Positions 26,012 through 33,741 of a stretch of 64,000 nt of DNA are shown in pieces. The stretch comes from Chitinivibrionales bacterium (GTDB taxonomy: Bacteria; Fibrobacterota; Chitinivibrionia; Chitinivibrionales; WJKA01): positions 1 to 64,000 of the forward strand of contig WJLZ01000152.1 of assembly GCA_014728215.1 (NCBI GenBank), written 5' to 3'. Numbering within the stretch: position 1 is the first letter of the stretch; each line of letters begins with the position of its first letter. Both the position numbers and the translations under genes were made by a program. The notes beneath the pieces are model-generated. The model did not search any database, was not told the DNA's origin, and was given only the letters and a program-made list of their open reading frames with translations.

Positions 26012-27259
26012 ATGCAGGATTTCAAGGCAGCCTACAAAACAATCATGGATGATCATTTTCCCAAAACAATGGAGATTTCATTTACCGGTGAGAACGGCAA
26101 ACAGACACTTATGTTCGAGAAGGCATCATGGATAATCGACGGTGTCGAAAAGGGGCTGAGGTACGGCGAAAATCCGGGGCAGGAAGCGGCGTTGTACAAA
26201 TTGATAAACGGCAACATATCCCTTGGCGGAGTGTCAACAATCCTTCCAGGAAAATATCTGGCCTCCGATATCGAACTTCTCCAGTCGGGTAAGCATCCGG
26301 GAAAAATCAATGTCACCGATGTCGATAATGCTCTGAATATCCTCCGCTATTTCTCCGACACACCCTGCACGGTAATTGTGAAGCACAATAACCCCTGTGG
26401 CGTTGCTAAAGGGAAAACGCTCGCCGAATCTTACCATAAGGCACTCATGGCCGACCGGATTGCGGCGTTCGGCGGAGCAATTGCACTCAACCGCCAGGTC
26501 GATAAGGAAACCGCCGAATTGATTTGCGGAAGTTATTCGGAAGTCGTTGCTGCACCGGAATTTGCCGACGGCGTAATGGACATGTTTGCGAAAAAGAAGA
26601 ACCTGCGGGTCATGAGAATCGAAAATATCGCAAAACTCCAGGAGTATGTAGGACAGCGGTTCATCGATTTCAAATCTCTTATGGACGGCGGTATAATTGC
26701 CCAATGGTCTTATTCGCCCAGGGCGTTAACTAAAGATGATCTGACCCCGGCGCAAACAACCTACAAAGGTAATGAGTACAAAATACAACGGCTTCCAACC
26801 GACAAGGAATACGAAGACCTTCTGTTCGGATGGCTTGTGGAATCCGGGGTTACTTCAAATTCGGTAATTTATGTCAAAGACGGCGTTACGGTAGGAATCG
26901 GAACCGGTGAGCAGGATCGCGTGGGCGTTGCGGAAATCGCCCGGGATAAGGCATACCGGAAACTCGCCGACCGAATCTGCTGGGAACGGCATACAACAAG
27001 CTACGCGCTGCTGGATGATGCTGAAGCGAAAAAGGCAGTCGATAATGAGGTTGTCGAGAAAAAGGGCGGGCTTATCGGAAGCTGCATGATATCGGATGCG
27101 TTTTTTCCCTTTAAAGACGGTGTTGAAGTGGGAATTAATGAAGGCATCTCGGCGATTATCCAGCCCGGAGGCTCATTGCGCGACTTTGAATCCATTGAAG
27201 CCTGCAACGAGGCGAATGTTGCGATGGTCTATACCGGAGAACGGTCGTTCAAGCATTAA
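26012..27259 (+). CDS. Stand-alone AICAR formyltransferase-like protein (PurH without cyclohydrolase domain)
   Basis: A 415-residue protein matching only the C-terminal transformylase half of PurH. Key phrases are LRYGENPGQEAALY, VKHNNPCGVAKG (with the catalytic Lys-His pair), AFGGAIALN, and DAFFPFKDGVEVGINEGISA, with IIQPGGSLRD close to the end. There is no IMP cyclohydrolase domain before it. The usual reaction transfers a formyl group from 10-formyl-THF to AICAR in purine synthesis. Lying between folD and fhs, it consumes or releases the same cofactor. An AAGGAGA site precedes the ATG. A separate cyclohydrolase would be needed elsewhere. Confidence 0.9.
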   Translation: MQDFKAAYKTIMDDHFPKTMEISFTGENGKQTLMFEKASWIIDGVEKGLRYGENPGQEAALYKLINGNISLGGVSTILPGKYLASDIELLQSGKHPGKINVTDVDNALNILRYFSDTPCTVIVKHNNPCGVAKGKTLAESYHKALMADRIAAFGGAIALNRQVDKETAELICGSYSEVVAAPEFADGVMDMFAKKKNLRVMRIENIAKLQEYVGQRFIDFKSLMDGGIIAQWSYSPRALTKDDLTPAQTTYKGNEYKIQRLPTDKEYEDLLFGWLVESGVTSNSVIYVKDGVTVGIGTGEQDRVGVAEIARDKAYRKLADRICWERHTTSYALLDDAEAKKAVDNEVVEKKGGLIGSCMISDAFFPFKDGVEVGINEGISAIIQPGGSLRDFESIEACNEANVAMVYTGERSFKH

Positions 27260-27379
27260 AATAAGGTGTTCGAAGTATTTTTCTCTGCCCTATCCTGTTG
27301 ATGCTTTCAATGTATTATATTTTTTTTGAGAACATCCGTGAAATTGAGTGGTTACCTCATTTGTATAAAGGAAACGCCC

Positions 27380-29152
27380 ATGCCCCTGGATCCAACCAAA
27401 TACGCTGACTGGCAGATTGCCGAAGACGCCGAGAAACGGATGAAGAGCATATTCCAGCTCGGTGATGAGCTTGGTTTGACCAAAGAAGAGATTATTCCTA
27501 ACGGTCATTATATCGGCAAGGTGGATTATGCATCGGTGCTGGAGCGGACAAAAAATAACCCAAATGGAAAATTCATTGAAGTCACGGCGATAACGCCGAC
27601 TCCTTTTGGAGAGGGTAAATCAACCACCACGATGGGTATCTTGCAGGGCCTGGGAAAGCGTAACAAGAAGACCACCGCCTGCATCCGTCAGCCTTCAGGT
27701 GGCCCCACGATGAATATCAAGGGCTCTGCCGCCGGCGGCGGATTATGCCAGTGTATCCCTCTCACCGATTTTTCTCTTGGACTTACCGGCGATATCAATG
27801 CAGTCATGAATGCCCACAACCTCTGCATGGTTGCCCTTACCGCCCGTATGCAGCATGAATTTAATTACGACGACCAACAACTGGCGAAGCGGAACCTTAA
27901 GAGGATTAATATCGACCCCTATAATATCAATGTCGGATGGGTAATCGATTTCTGTGCCCAGGCGCTTCGGAGCATCATCATGGGAATCGGTGGTAAAATG
28001 GATGGTTTCATGATGCAGTCCAAGTTCAGTATCGCGGTCAGCTCCGAAGTCATGGCGATACTGGCCATATTCAACAACCTGGCCGATTTCCGGGAGCGTA
28101 TGGGAAAAATTGTCGTTGCCTATGACAGGAAAGGCAACCCGGTTACTACCGAAGATCTCGAATGTGCCGGCGCCATGACCGCCTGGATGATGAGTGCGAT
28201 CAATCCGAATCTGATGCAGTCGATCGAAGGGCAGCCCTGTTTGGTTCATGCCGGTCCCTTTGCCAATATTGCTTTAGGGCAGTCATCGATTGTTGCCGAC
28301 AAGCTCTGTCTGAAGCTTGCCGATTATCATGTCACCGAATCGGGTTTCGGCGCCGATATCGGGTTCGAAAAATTCTGGAATGTAAAGTCACGCCTCTCCA
28401 ACCATATTCCCGATGTGTCGGTAATTACCGCAACGATCCGGGGCCTGAAACATCATGGAGTCCGGGCCGGCGCTCCCCCCTGCCCTCCGGGCAAACCGAT
28501 CCCCAAGGAGTATTTCTCCAAAAATCTTGCGTGGCTTGAAGAGGGCTTTAAAAACCTCTTGCATCATGTTAAAACCGTCAAGAAATCGGGCATTCCTCCC
28601 GTTGTCTGTATCAATGTTTTTCCCACCGATACCACCGATGAAATAAAGCTTGTCAAGAAATTGTGCGAGGATGCCGGTGCCCGGGTGGCGGTTTCAAACC
28701 ACTGGCGCTACGGCGGGGAAGGAGCACAGGAACTTACCGACGCCATTTTAGATGCCTGCGAAGAGCCCAAAGAGTTCAAATATCTTTATTCTCTTGACAC
28801 TCCCCTTCGCCGCCGTGTAGAATTGATAGCAAAAGAAGTATACGGGGCCGACGGCGTTTTTTATTCGCCCGAAGCCGAGGTAAAAGCCAGGGCGTTCGAA
28901 AAAGATCCGAAATACAACGACTACGCAACGGTCATGGTAAAAACCCACTTATCACTCTCCCATGACCCGACCTTGAAAGGAGCGCCCCGGGGGTGGACGC
29001 TTCCGGTGAGAGATTTCCTCACCTACGAAGGCGCCCGATTTATATGCCCGGTGGCGGGCAAAATAAATCTCATGCCCGGCTCCGGATCCGATCCCGCGTT
29101 CCGTAGAATCGATGTAGATACATCGACCGGAAAAGTCCGCGGACTATTCTGA
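27380..29152 (+). CDS. fhs: Formate-tetrahydrofolate ligase
   Basis: A 590-residue enzyme that joins formate to THF using ATP; in reverse it can make ATP from formyl-THF. The P-loop is TPFGEGKSTTTMG, followed by RQPSGGPTMNIKGSAAGGG, FSLGLTGDINAVMNAHNL and, near the end, CPVAGKINLMPGSGSDP. It is about 30 residues longer than common clostridial forms. The ATG at 27380 has an AAAGGAA site; 18 upstream in-frame codons are rejected. It closes the enzymatic series gcvT-gcvPA-gcvPB-folD-formyltransferase-fhs. Confidence 0.96.
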   Translation: MPLDPTKYADWQIAEDAEKRMKSIFQLGDELGLTKEEIIPNGHYIGKVDYASVLERTKNNPNGKFIEVTAITPTPFGEGKSTTTMGILQGLGKRNKKTTACIRQPSGGPTMNIKGSAAGGGLCQCIPLTDFSLGLTGDINAVMNAHNLCMVALTARMQHEFNYDDQQLAKRNLKRINIDPYNINVGWVIDFCAQALRSIIMGIGGKMDGFMMQSKFSIAVSSEVMAILAIFNNLADFRERMGKIVVAYDRKGNPVTTEDLECAGAMTAWMMSAINPNLMQSIEGQPCLVHAGPFANIALGQSSIVADKLCLKLADYHVTESGFGADIGFEKFWNVKSRLSNHIPDVSVITATIRGLKHHGVRAGAPPCPPGKPIPKEYFSKNLAWLEEGFKNLLHHVKTVKKSGIPPVVCINVFPTDTTDEIKLVKKLCEDAGARVAVSNHWRYGGEGAQELTDAILDACEEPKEFKYLYSLDTPLRRRVELIAKEVYGADGVFYSPEAEVKARAFEKDPKYNDYATVMVKTHLSLSHDPTLKGAPRGWTLPVRDFLTYEGARFICPVAGKINLMPGSGSDPAFRRIDVDTSTGKVRGLF

Positions 29153-29173
29153 TTCTAAAAAGGAACAACCCTT

Positions 29174-29485
29174 ATGACACAATCTATCCATACCAAAACT
29201 ATCCCTTTAGATGGCGTTATTAAAGGCAAACGGAGTATTGAGCTGGGTAAACTACTCGAAAGCCACGGCGGTGGGCTCTTTAAAAAAATTATCGTGGATA
29301 TGGAAGAAGTATCCTTTATCGATAGTTGCGGTGTGGGCGCCCTGCTCTATTATAACGGTGTGTTCCAAAAAGAAGGCATCGAACTAATTCTCGCCGTCCC
29401 CGACAATTGGCTCAAAGAATTCATCACCGACAGCAGACTGGAAGAGGTCATTACCGTTATTCCTGCCAATCGTACCCCATCATAA
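29174..29485 (+). CDS. STAS-domain protein (anti-anti-sigma-like)
   Basis: A 103-residue single STAS domain. VSFIDSCGVGALLYYNG holds the serine that is phosphorylated in SpoIIAA/RsbV-type proteins. It begins 21 bases after fhs with an AAGGA site, so it probably shares the transcript. No partner kinase, phosphatase or sigma factor gene is nearby. Its regulatory target is unknown; a second STAS-like gene lies at 48397. Confidence 0.85.
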   Translation: MTQSIHTKTIPLDGVIKGKRSIELGKLLESHGGGLFKKIIVDMEEVSFIDSCGVGALLYYNGVFQKEGIELILAVPDNWLKEFITDSRLEEVITVIPANRTPS

Positions 29486-29489
29486 AGTC

Positions 29490-29662
29490 GTGAAAACCAG
29501 AATACCCGTTACCATATCGATTGCAAATCCAGATGACATTCCCAAAATACTGGATCTGCAGAAAAAAGTCTCTTCCTCTACAGGAAACTCGGATATCGGG
29601 TATTTACAACAGCCGATGAATATGCCGTGCCATTATGCTATCTGGAGAAATTCATTAACTGA
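29490..29662 (+). pseudogene. Remnant of a GNAT acetyltransferase with internal deletion
   Basis: A GTG-started stretch encodes TISIANPDDIPKILDLQKK, which looks like the beginning of a GNAT N-acetyltransferase. Starting at 29576 in a different frame the sequence reads LYRKLGYRVFTTADEYAVP and on to a TGA at 29660-29662, which looks like the end of the same kind of protein. The roughly 100-residue core with the acetyl-CoA loop is missing. I infer an internal deletion plus frame change. Short length makes this uncertain. Confidence 0.5.
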
Positions 29663-29725
29663 ATGCTTGCTCTGGCCCTGAGAATCATTTTGGTGTAATT
29701 AGAGCGCCATCCTGATCCATTACCC

Positions 29726-30508
29726 TCACATTCTCACTAATCCACGACTGCTGTCACGAGCAAATTCGACCAGCTGACGGATATCGTCATCACCGGGGAA
29801 TGAATCGGTAAGATCCTGAATGGCGTCATTGATAAAGGGATGGTCTTTGAAAAGCATGCGGTAGGCCCGTTTGACTTTTCTTTGACGCTCCACGTCAAAG
29901 CCTCGTCGCTCGAGACCGATCTTGTTGATACTTCGGATACTGGGAGGATTTCCAGCGCAGAGGGCAAAGGGGACAACATCCATGTTAAGGTAACTTGTTG
30001 CGCCGATAAAGGCATAATCCCCTATTCTGCAGAACTGGTGAACAGCAACGACACCTCCGATGGTGACATAATTACCCACAGTCACATGACCAGCCATGGC
30101 AAGATTATTCGAGATGATTACATTTTCACCGATAACACAATCATGGGCGACATGGCAATAGGCCATAAGAAGACAATCTTTACCGATCGTGGTTTTCCCG
30201 AGGGCATTTGTTCCCCGGTTAAGCGTACAGAACTCACGAACAACGGTATTATCACCGATTATAAGCTCGGTATCTTCACCACCAAATTTCAGGTCCTGAG
30301 GGACAGTTCCAAGGGAAGCGCCTTTGAATACTTTGCAGTTTTTTCCAAGTCTCGTCCCAAAACCGATCAGGGCATGGGGACCGATCGTGCAGCCATTATC
30401 AATAATAACATTTTCTTCGACGATGGTGTAGGGTCCTATCTGGACATTATCACCGATTCGGGCGCCGGGACTTACGAGTGCAGTTTCATGTATGTTTTTT
30501 TGAGTCAT
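29726..30508 (-). CDS. lpxA: UDP-N-acetylglucosamine acyltransferase
   Basis: A 260-residue left-handed beta-helix enzyme that adds the first hydroxyacyl chain to UDP-GlcNAc in lipid A synthesis. Hexapeptide repeats run through the first 190 residues; the catalytic His is in LMAYCHVAHDCVIG, and NIGLERRGF-like sequence (NKIGLERRGFDVERQ) opens the C-terminal helical part. The gene begins one base after the lpxC/fabZ stop and is the last of the long minus-strand block. Confidence 0.97.
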   Translation of the reverse strand: MTQKNIHETALVSPGARIGDNVQIGPYTIVEENVIIDNGCTIGPHALIGFGTRLGKNCKVFKGASLGTVPQDLKFGGEDTELIIGDNTVVREFCTLNRGTNALGKTTIGKDCLLMAYCHVAHDCVIGENVIISNNLAMAGHVTVGNYVTIGGVVAVHQFCRIGDYAFIGATSYLNMDVVPFALCAGNPPSIRSINKIGLERRGFDVERQRKVKRAYRMLFKDHPFINDAIQDLTDSFPGDDDIRQLVEFARDSSRGLVRM

Positions 30509-30509
30509 A

Positions 30510-31880
30510 TCATCGTTTTGTCAGCATTGCCATTAATTCGGCTTCACAGGTAACTTTGCCGTCGACAGTACATTTTCCTGCAAAGCGAATAGTTCCCCGT
30601 CTGTTCTGCAACAGTTCAACTTCAATACGCAAAAGGTCGCCGGGGCGAACCGGATTCCGAAAACGCGCTCTGTCGATACCCAGAAAAGCTATGGCTTTAT
30701 CTTTTCCGAGTTTTTGGCCGTAGAGTCCCATAATACCCCCGGCCTGCGCCATTGCTTCCACCTGAAGAACGCCCGGCATAATCGGGTCTCCGGGGAAATG
30801 TCCCTGGAAAAAAGGATCGCTGAACGAAATGTTTTTTGTTGCAACGATACTCTTGTTGGGTTCGATATCGAGCACACTGTCGATAAGCAGGAATGGATAC
30901 CGGTGCGGTAAAATGTCGAGGATATCCGAATGGTTCAATGCTTTTTTAATCTCGCCGGTCTTGGCCCGTTTTGATCGGGCAATCGATTGACGTATCTCTT
31001 TAGCCATGCGGTGGTTGGCCTCATGACCCGGACGGGAAGCAAGAATATGGGCTTTCAGCGGTTTGCCCAGAAGGTACAAATCACCTATGATATCGAGGGC
31101 TTTATGACGGCAGGGTTCGTTGTAGAACCGGAGTTTGACATTATTAACGAATCCGTTTTTGCCGGGCTTGATCGGACCTTTTTCATTGAAAAGCCGGAGC
31201 ATATATTCAACATGTTCCTGGGTAATGTCTATATCCTGCACCATAAGGGCGCTGCTGAGGGTGCCGCCTTTGATATGGCCCTGTTCCCGCAGTTTTTCAA
31301 TCCAGGATAAAAACGTGAATGTCCGCGCAGGAGCGAAATCATCAACAAACTCCTTCAGCGAAAACATCGTCGTATACTGAGCCCCCAGGGCCGGATGTTT
31401 ATAATCGATAGCGCAGGTTAATCTGAAGTGATCGCAGGGGAATACACCCAGTGCCTGCTCCCCTTCGACATACGTCAGAGGCTCTTCAATGGTAAGGAAC
31501 TCACGTTCGGCAGACTGTTCTATAATGCCGGCTTCCTTAACTAAATTAACATAGGGAAGCGCACTGCCGTCCATGAGCGGAATTTCTGATGAGTGAACTT
31601 CAACAAGACAGTTATCAATCTCCAGCCCGGCAAATGCAGCCATCAGGTGTTCCATAGAATAAATATTGACACCATCCTTGCCGATAGCGGTTTTCCATTC
31701 CAGATCGACAACATTGTCAATATCAGCCTGAATTTCAACGCGCTTGTCGATATCGGTTCTTACAAATCGGATACCATAATTTTCCGGAGCAGGATTCAGA
31801 GTGATCTTTGCCGGCTCCCCGGTATGAAGCCCGATCCCTTCAAGGGAAACCGATGTGCTGATTGTATGCTGACGAGCCAT
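30510..31880 (-). CDS. LpxC-FabZ fusion: UDP-acyl-GlcNAc deacetylase / hydroxyacyl-ACP dehydratase
   Basis: A 456-residue fusion. Residues 1 to about 300 are LpxC, the zinc deacetylase committing lipid A synthesis: EHLMAAFAGLEIDNC, LDIIGDLYLLG and ASRPGHEANH carry the metal and catalytic residues. Residues about 310-456 are FabZ: LPHRYPFLLIDSV and FFQGHFPGDPIMPGVLQVEA hold the catalytic His and Glu region. The fusion is widespread in Bacteroidetes and relatives and couples use of hydroxyacyl-ACP for lipid A with fatty acid elongation. It lies between lpxD and lpxA with short gaps. Confidence 0.96.
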   Translation of the reverse strand: MARQHTISTSVSLEGIGLHTGEPAKITLNPAPENYGIRFVRTDIDKRVEIQADIDNVVDLEWKTAIGKDGVNIYSMEHLMAAFAGLEIDNCLVEVHSSEIPLMDGSALPYVNLVKEAGIIEQSAEREFLTIEEPLTYVEGEQALGVFPCDHFRLTCAIDYKHPALGAQYTTMFSLKEFVDDFAPARTFTFLSWIEKLREQGHIKGGTLSSALMVQDIDITQEHVEYMLRLFNEKGPIKPGKNGFVNNVKLRFYNEPCRHKALDIIGDLYLLGKPLKAHILASRPGHEANHRMAKEIRQSIARSKRAKTGEIKKALNHSDILDILPHRYPFLLIDSVLDIEPNKSIVATKNISFSDPFFQGHFPGDPIMPGVLQVEAMAQAGGIMGLYGQKLGKDKAIAFLGIDRARFRNPVRPGDLLRIEVELLQNRRGTIRFAGKCTVDGKVTCEAELMAMLTKR

Positions 31881-31901
31881 ATCTACCGGTCCTTTCTCTA
31901 T

Positions 31902-32942
31902 CTATTCCTCATCAGAAGACAAGGTTTCTTTTAATTGCTGAACTTCCCTTTTGAGCATTTTGAGTTCCTTTGCCATATCGGGAAGTGATAACTGCACCGC
32001 TTCAATACGACGTATTTTCATGATATCCCGCGCCGGACAACCGGTCATCTTTCTTCCCGATTCAACACCTTTGCTGATACCAGCTTTTGCCCCGATAAAA
32101 ACATCATCCCCAATATTGACATGATCGGCAACCCCAACCTGCCCGGCAAGAATCGTTCTTTTACCGATATTGCAGCTTCCTGCAATACCGGTCTGTGCAG
32201 CCATGGCAGTATGATCATCAACCCTAACATTATGGGCAATATGAATGAGATTATCCAGTCGAGCCCCTTTGCCGATCCGGGTAGAACCGAACGACCCTCT
32301 GTCGATACAGGTATTGGCGCCAACCCAGGCATCATCATCGACAACAACATTACCAAATGATGGTATCCTGACCCATTCTCCGTTTTTGGTGCGGCCATTG
32401 GCAAACCCTTCACTGCCGATTATTGCACCGCATTCGATTATTACCCGATTGCCGACCCAACAATCACGGGTCACTTTTACACCAGCATGTATCCGGCAGT
32501 TTTCGCCGATCGAAACATTGTGTTCGACAACAACGTGAGCACCGATCACAGTTCCCGCCGCAATAGAACAATCATCACCGATTACGGCATAAGGACCTAT
32601 TCGCACATCATCGGCAATAGTTGTATCGGAACCGACGATGGCAGTATTATGAACCGTGCCGTCCGCTGGAAGCCAGGTTTCAAAAAGCTGGGCTACCTTT
32701 GCATAACCCACATAAGGATTATCGACAACAAGTGAGATTTTACCTTCTACTTCCTGATCTTTGCGGGTAATAACCGCTCGGGCTTTACAATCTCGAACAG
32801 CATCAATAAAACGGGGATTAGAAAGAAATGTGATGCTTCGATCTGAAGCATATTCCGGAGAAGTAATTGAGTCTATTTCAATTCCGGCACTTTCCTGTGG
32901 AATTGAACATTGTAATATTTCGGCAATTTCTGATAATTTCAT
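31902..32942 (-). CDS. lpxD: UDP-3-O-acylglucosamine N-acyltransferase
   Basis: A 346-residue enzyme adding the second hydroxyacyl chain in lipid A synthesis. The N-terminal uridine-binding domain (YASDRSITFLSNPRF) precedes a beta-helix of hexapeptide repeats; the catalytic His is in LIHIAHNVRVDDH. The C-terminal 40 residues form a helix with LKMLKREVQQLKETL, probably a short coiled coil. It begins after a 157-base gap with a hairpin following skp. Confidence 0.97.
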   Translation of the reverse strand: MKLSEIAEILQCSIPQESAGIEIDSITSPEYASDRSITFLSNPRFIDAVRDCKARAVITRKDQEVEGKISLVVDNPYVGYAKVAQLFETWLPADGTVHNTAIVGSDTTIADDVRIGPYAVIGDDCSIAAGTVIGAHVVVEHNVSIGENCRIHAGVKVTRDCWVGNRVIIECGAIIGSEGFANGRTKNGEWVRIPSFGNVVVDDDAWVGANTCIDRGSFGSTRIGKGARLDNLIHIAHNVRVDDHTAMAAQTGIAGSCNIGKRTILAGQVGVADHVNIGDDVFIGAKAGISKGVESGRKMTGCPARDIMKIRRIEAVQLSLPDMAKELKMLKREVQQLKETLSSDEE

Positions 32943-33039
32943 TGATAGTCAAAATAATTGATGTTTTCGGCCCTCGTGAAGATACTAAACGGGCAGTGCC
33001 GGAGTCTACTTTTTTAAAGAATTGGAGTGATGGAATGAT

Positions 33040-33095
33040 GGAGTAATGAAGTAACGGGATTCTTTATATTTACCCTGCTTCATTACTCCTTTTTT
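33040..33095. repeat. Hairpin between skp and lpxD
   Basis: GGAGTAATGAAG (33040-33051) pairs exactly with CTTCATTACTCC (33078-33089), followed by T-rich sequence on the plus strand. A terminator in this sense would point against the genes here, which all run on the minus strand. The left arm resembles the GGAATAATGAAGTAA element near 21990, so I treat it as a member of a repeat family that could also stabilise the message end. Confidence 0.6.
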
Positions 33096-33099
33096 CTTC

Positions 33100-33624
33100 T
33101 TATTCCTGAGCGTTGAGCACTTTGAGGACACGCCCGGTCAGATCAAAACCTTTTTTGGCAAAGATTACGCCACCCGCGCTTTCATCAAAGATATAATCAT
33201 AATGCTCTTCTTTGGCGATTTTATCGATAATCACCCGCATTTTTTCAATAATCGGCTTGGTAAGCTCGACATTCTTTTTGACAACTTCGCCTTCCTGACC
33301 AAATTTCTGCTGCAGAAATTCCTGATACTGGGCGTATTTCTGTTTGATCTTGTCTTCAAGCTCCTTCCGCCGTTCGGAACTGAGCATCAGGCTCTGCTTT
33401 TCGAGCTGTTCCTGAAGTTCCTTGATCTCTTTCTGGCGATCGGTTGCTTCCTGCTCCCATTTGGCAGCTTCCTTGTCAAACTTCTCCTGGGCCTCTTTTG
33501 TGCCCTCATACTCCTTGAATATTTTCTGCGAGTTAATGAATCCGATTTTCAACTCGGCAAAAATTAGTGAACTTGCGCCCAAAACGGCCAGAACGGCAAT
33601 CCGGACATGACGTGATAAAAGCAT
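33100..33624 (-). CDS. skp: Periplasmic chaperone of the Skp/OmpH family
   Basis: A 174-residue secreted protein. The signal peptide (HVRIAVLAVLGASSLIFA) is followed by LKIGFINSQKIFKEY, the family start, and a long charged coiled coil (about residues 45-120) that forms the prongs of the trimer. It ferries unfolded outer membrane proteins to BamA. The ATG at 33624 has a perfect AGGAGG site; an in-frame upstream ATG at 33702 would hide the signal peptide. It follows bamA by 117 bases. Confidence 0.93.
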   Translation of the reverse strand: MLLSRHVRIAVLAVLGASSLIFAELKIGFINSQKIFKEYEGTKEAQEKFDKEAAKWEQEATDRQKEIKELQEQLEKQSLMLSSERRKELEDKIKQKYAQYQEFLQQKFGQEGEVVKKNVELTKPIIEKMRVIIDKIAKEEHYDYIFDESAGGVIFAKKGFDLTGRVLKVLNAQE

Positions 33625-33741
33625 AAAACCTCCTAGGTTATTAAATTTCGAAACACAAAATACGATATTGTGCAGTGGACACCCAATCATCCACTGCCTC
33701 ACTCAGGATCCTGTACCGATTTTTTCGGGATTGTTCCAGTT

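Noticed and set aside
33090-33100. Rho-independent terminator for skp
   Set aside because: The T-run lies on the plus strand, in the wrong orientation for the minus-strand genes.
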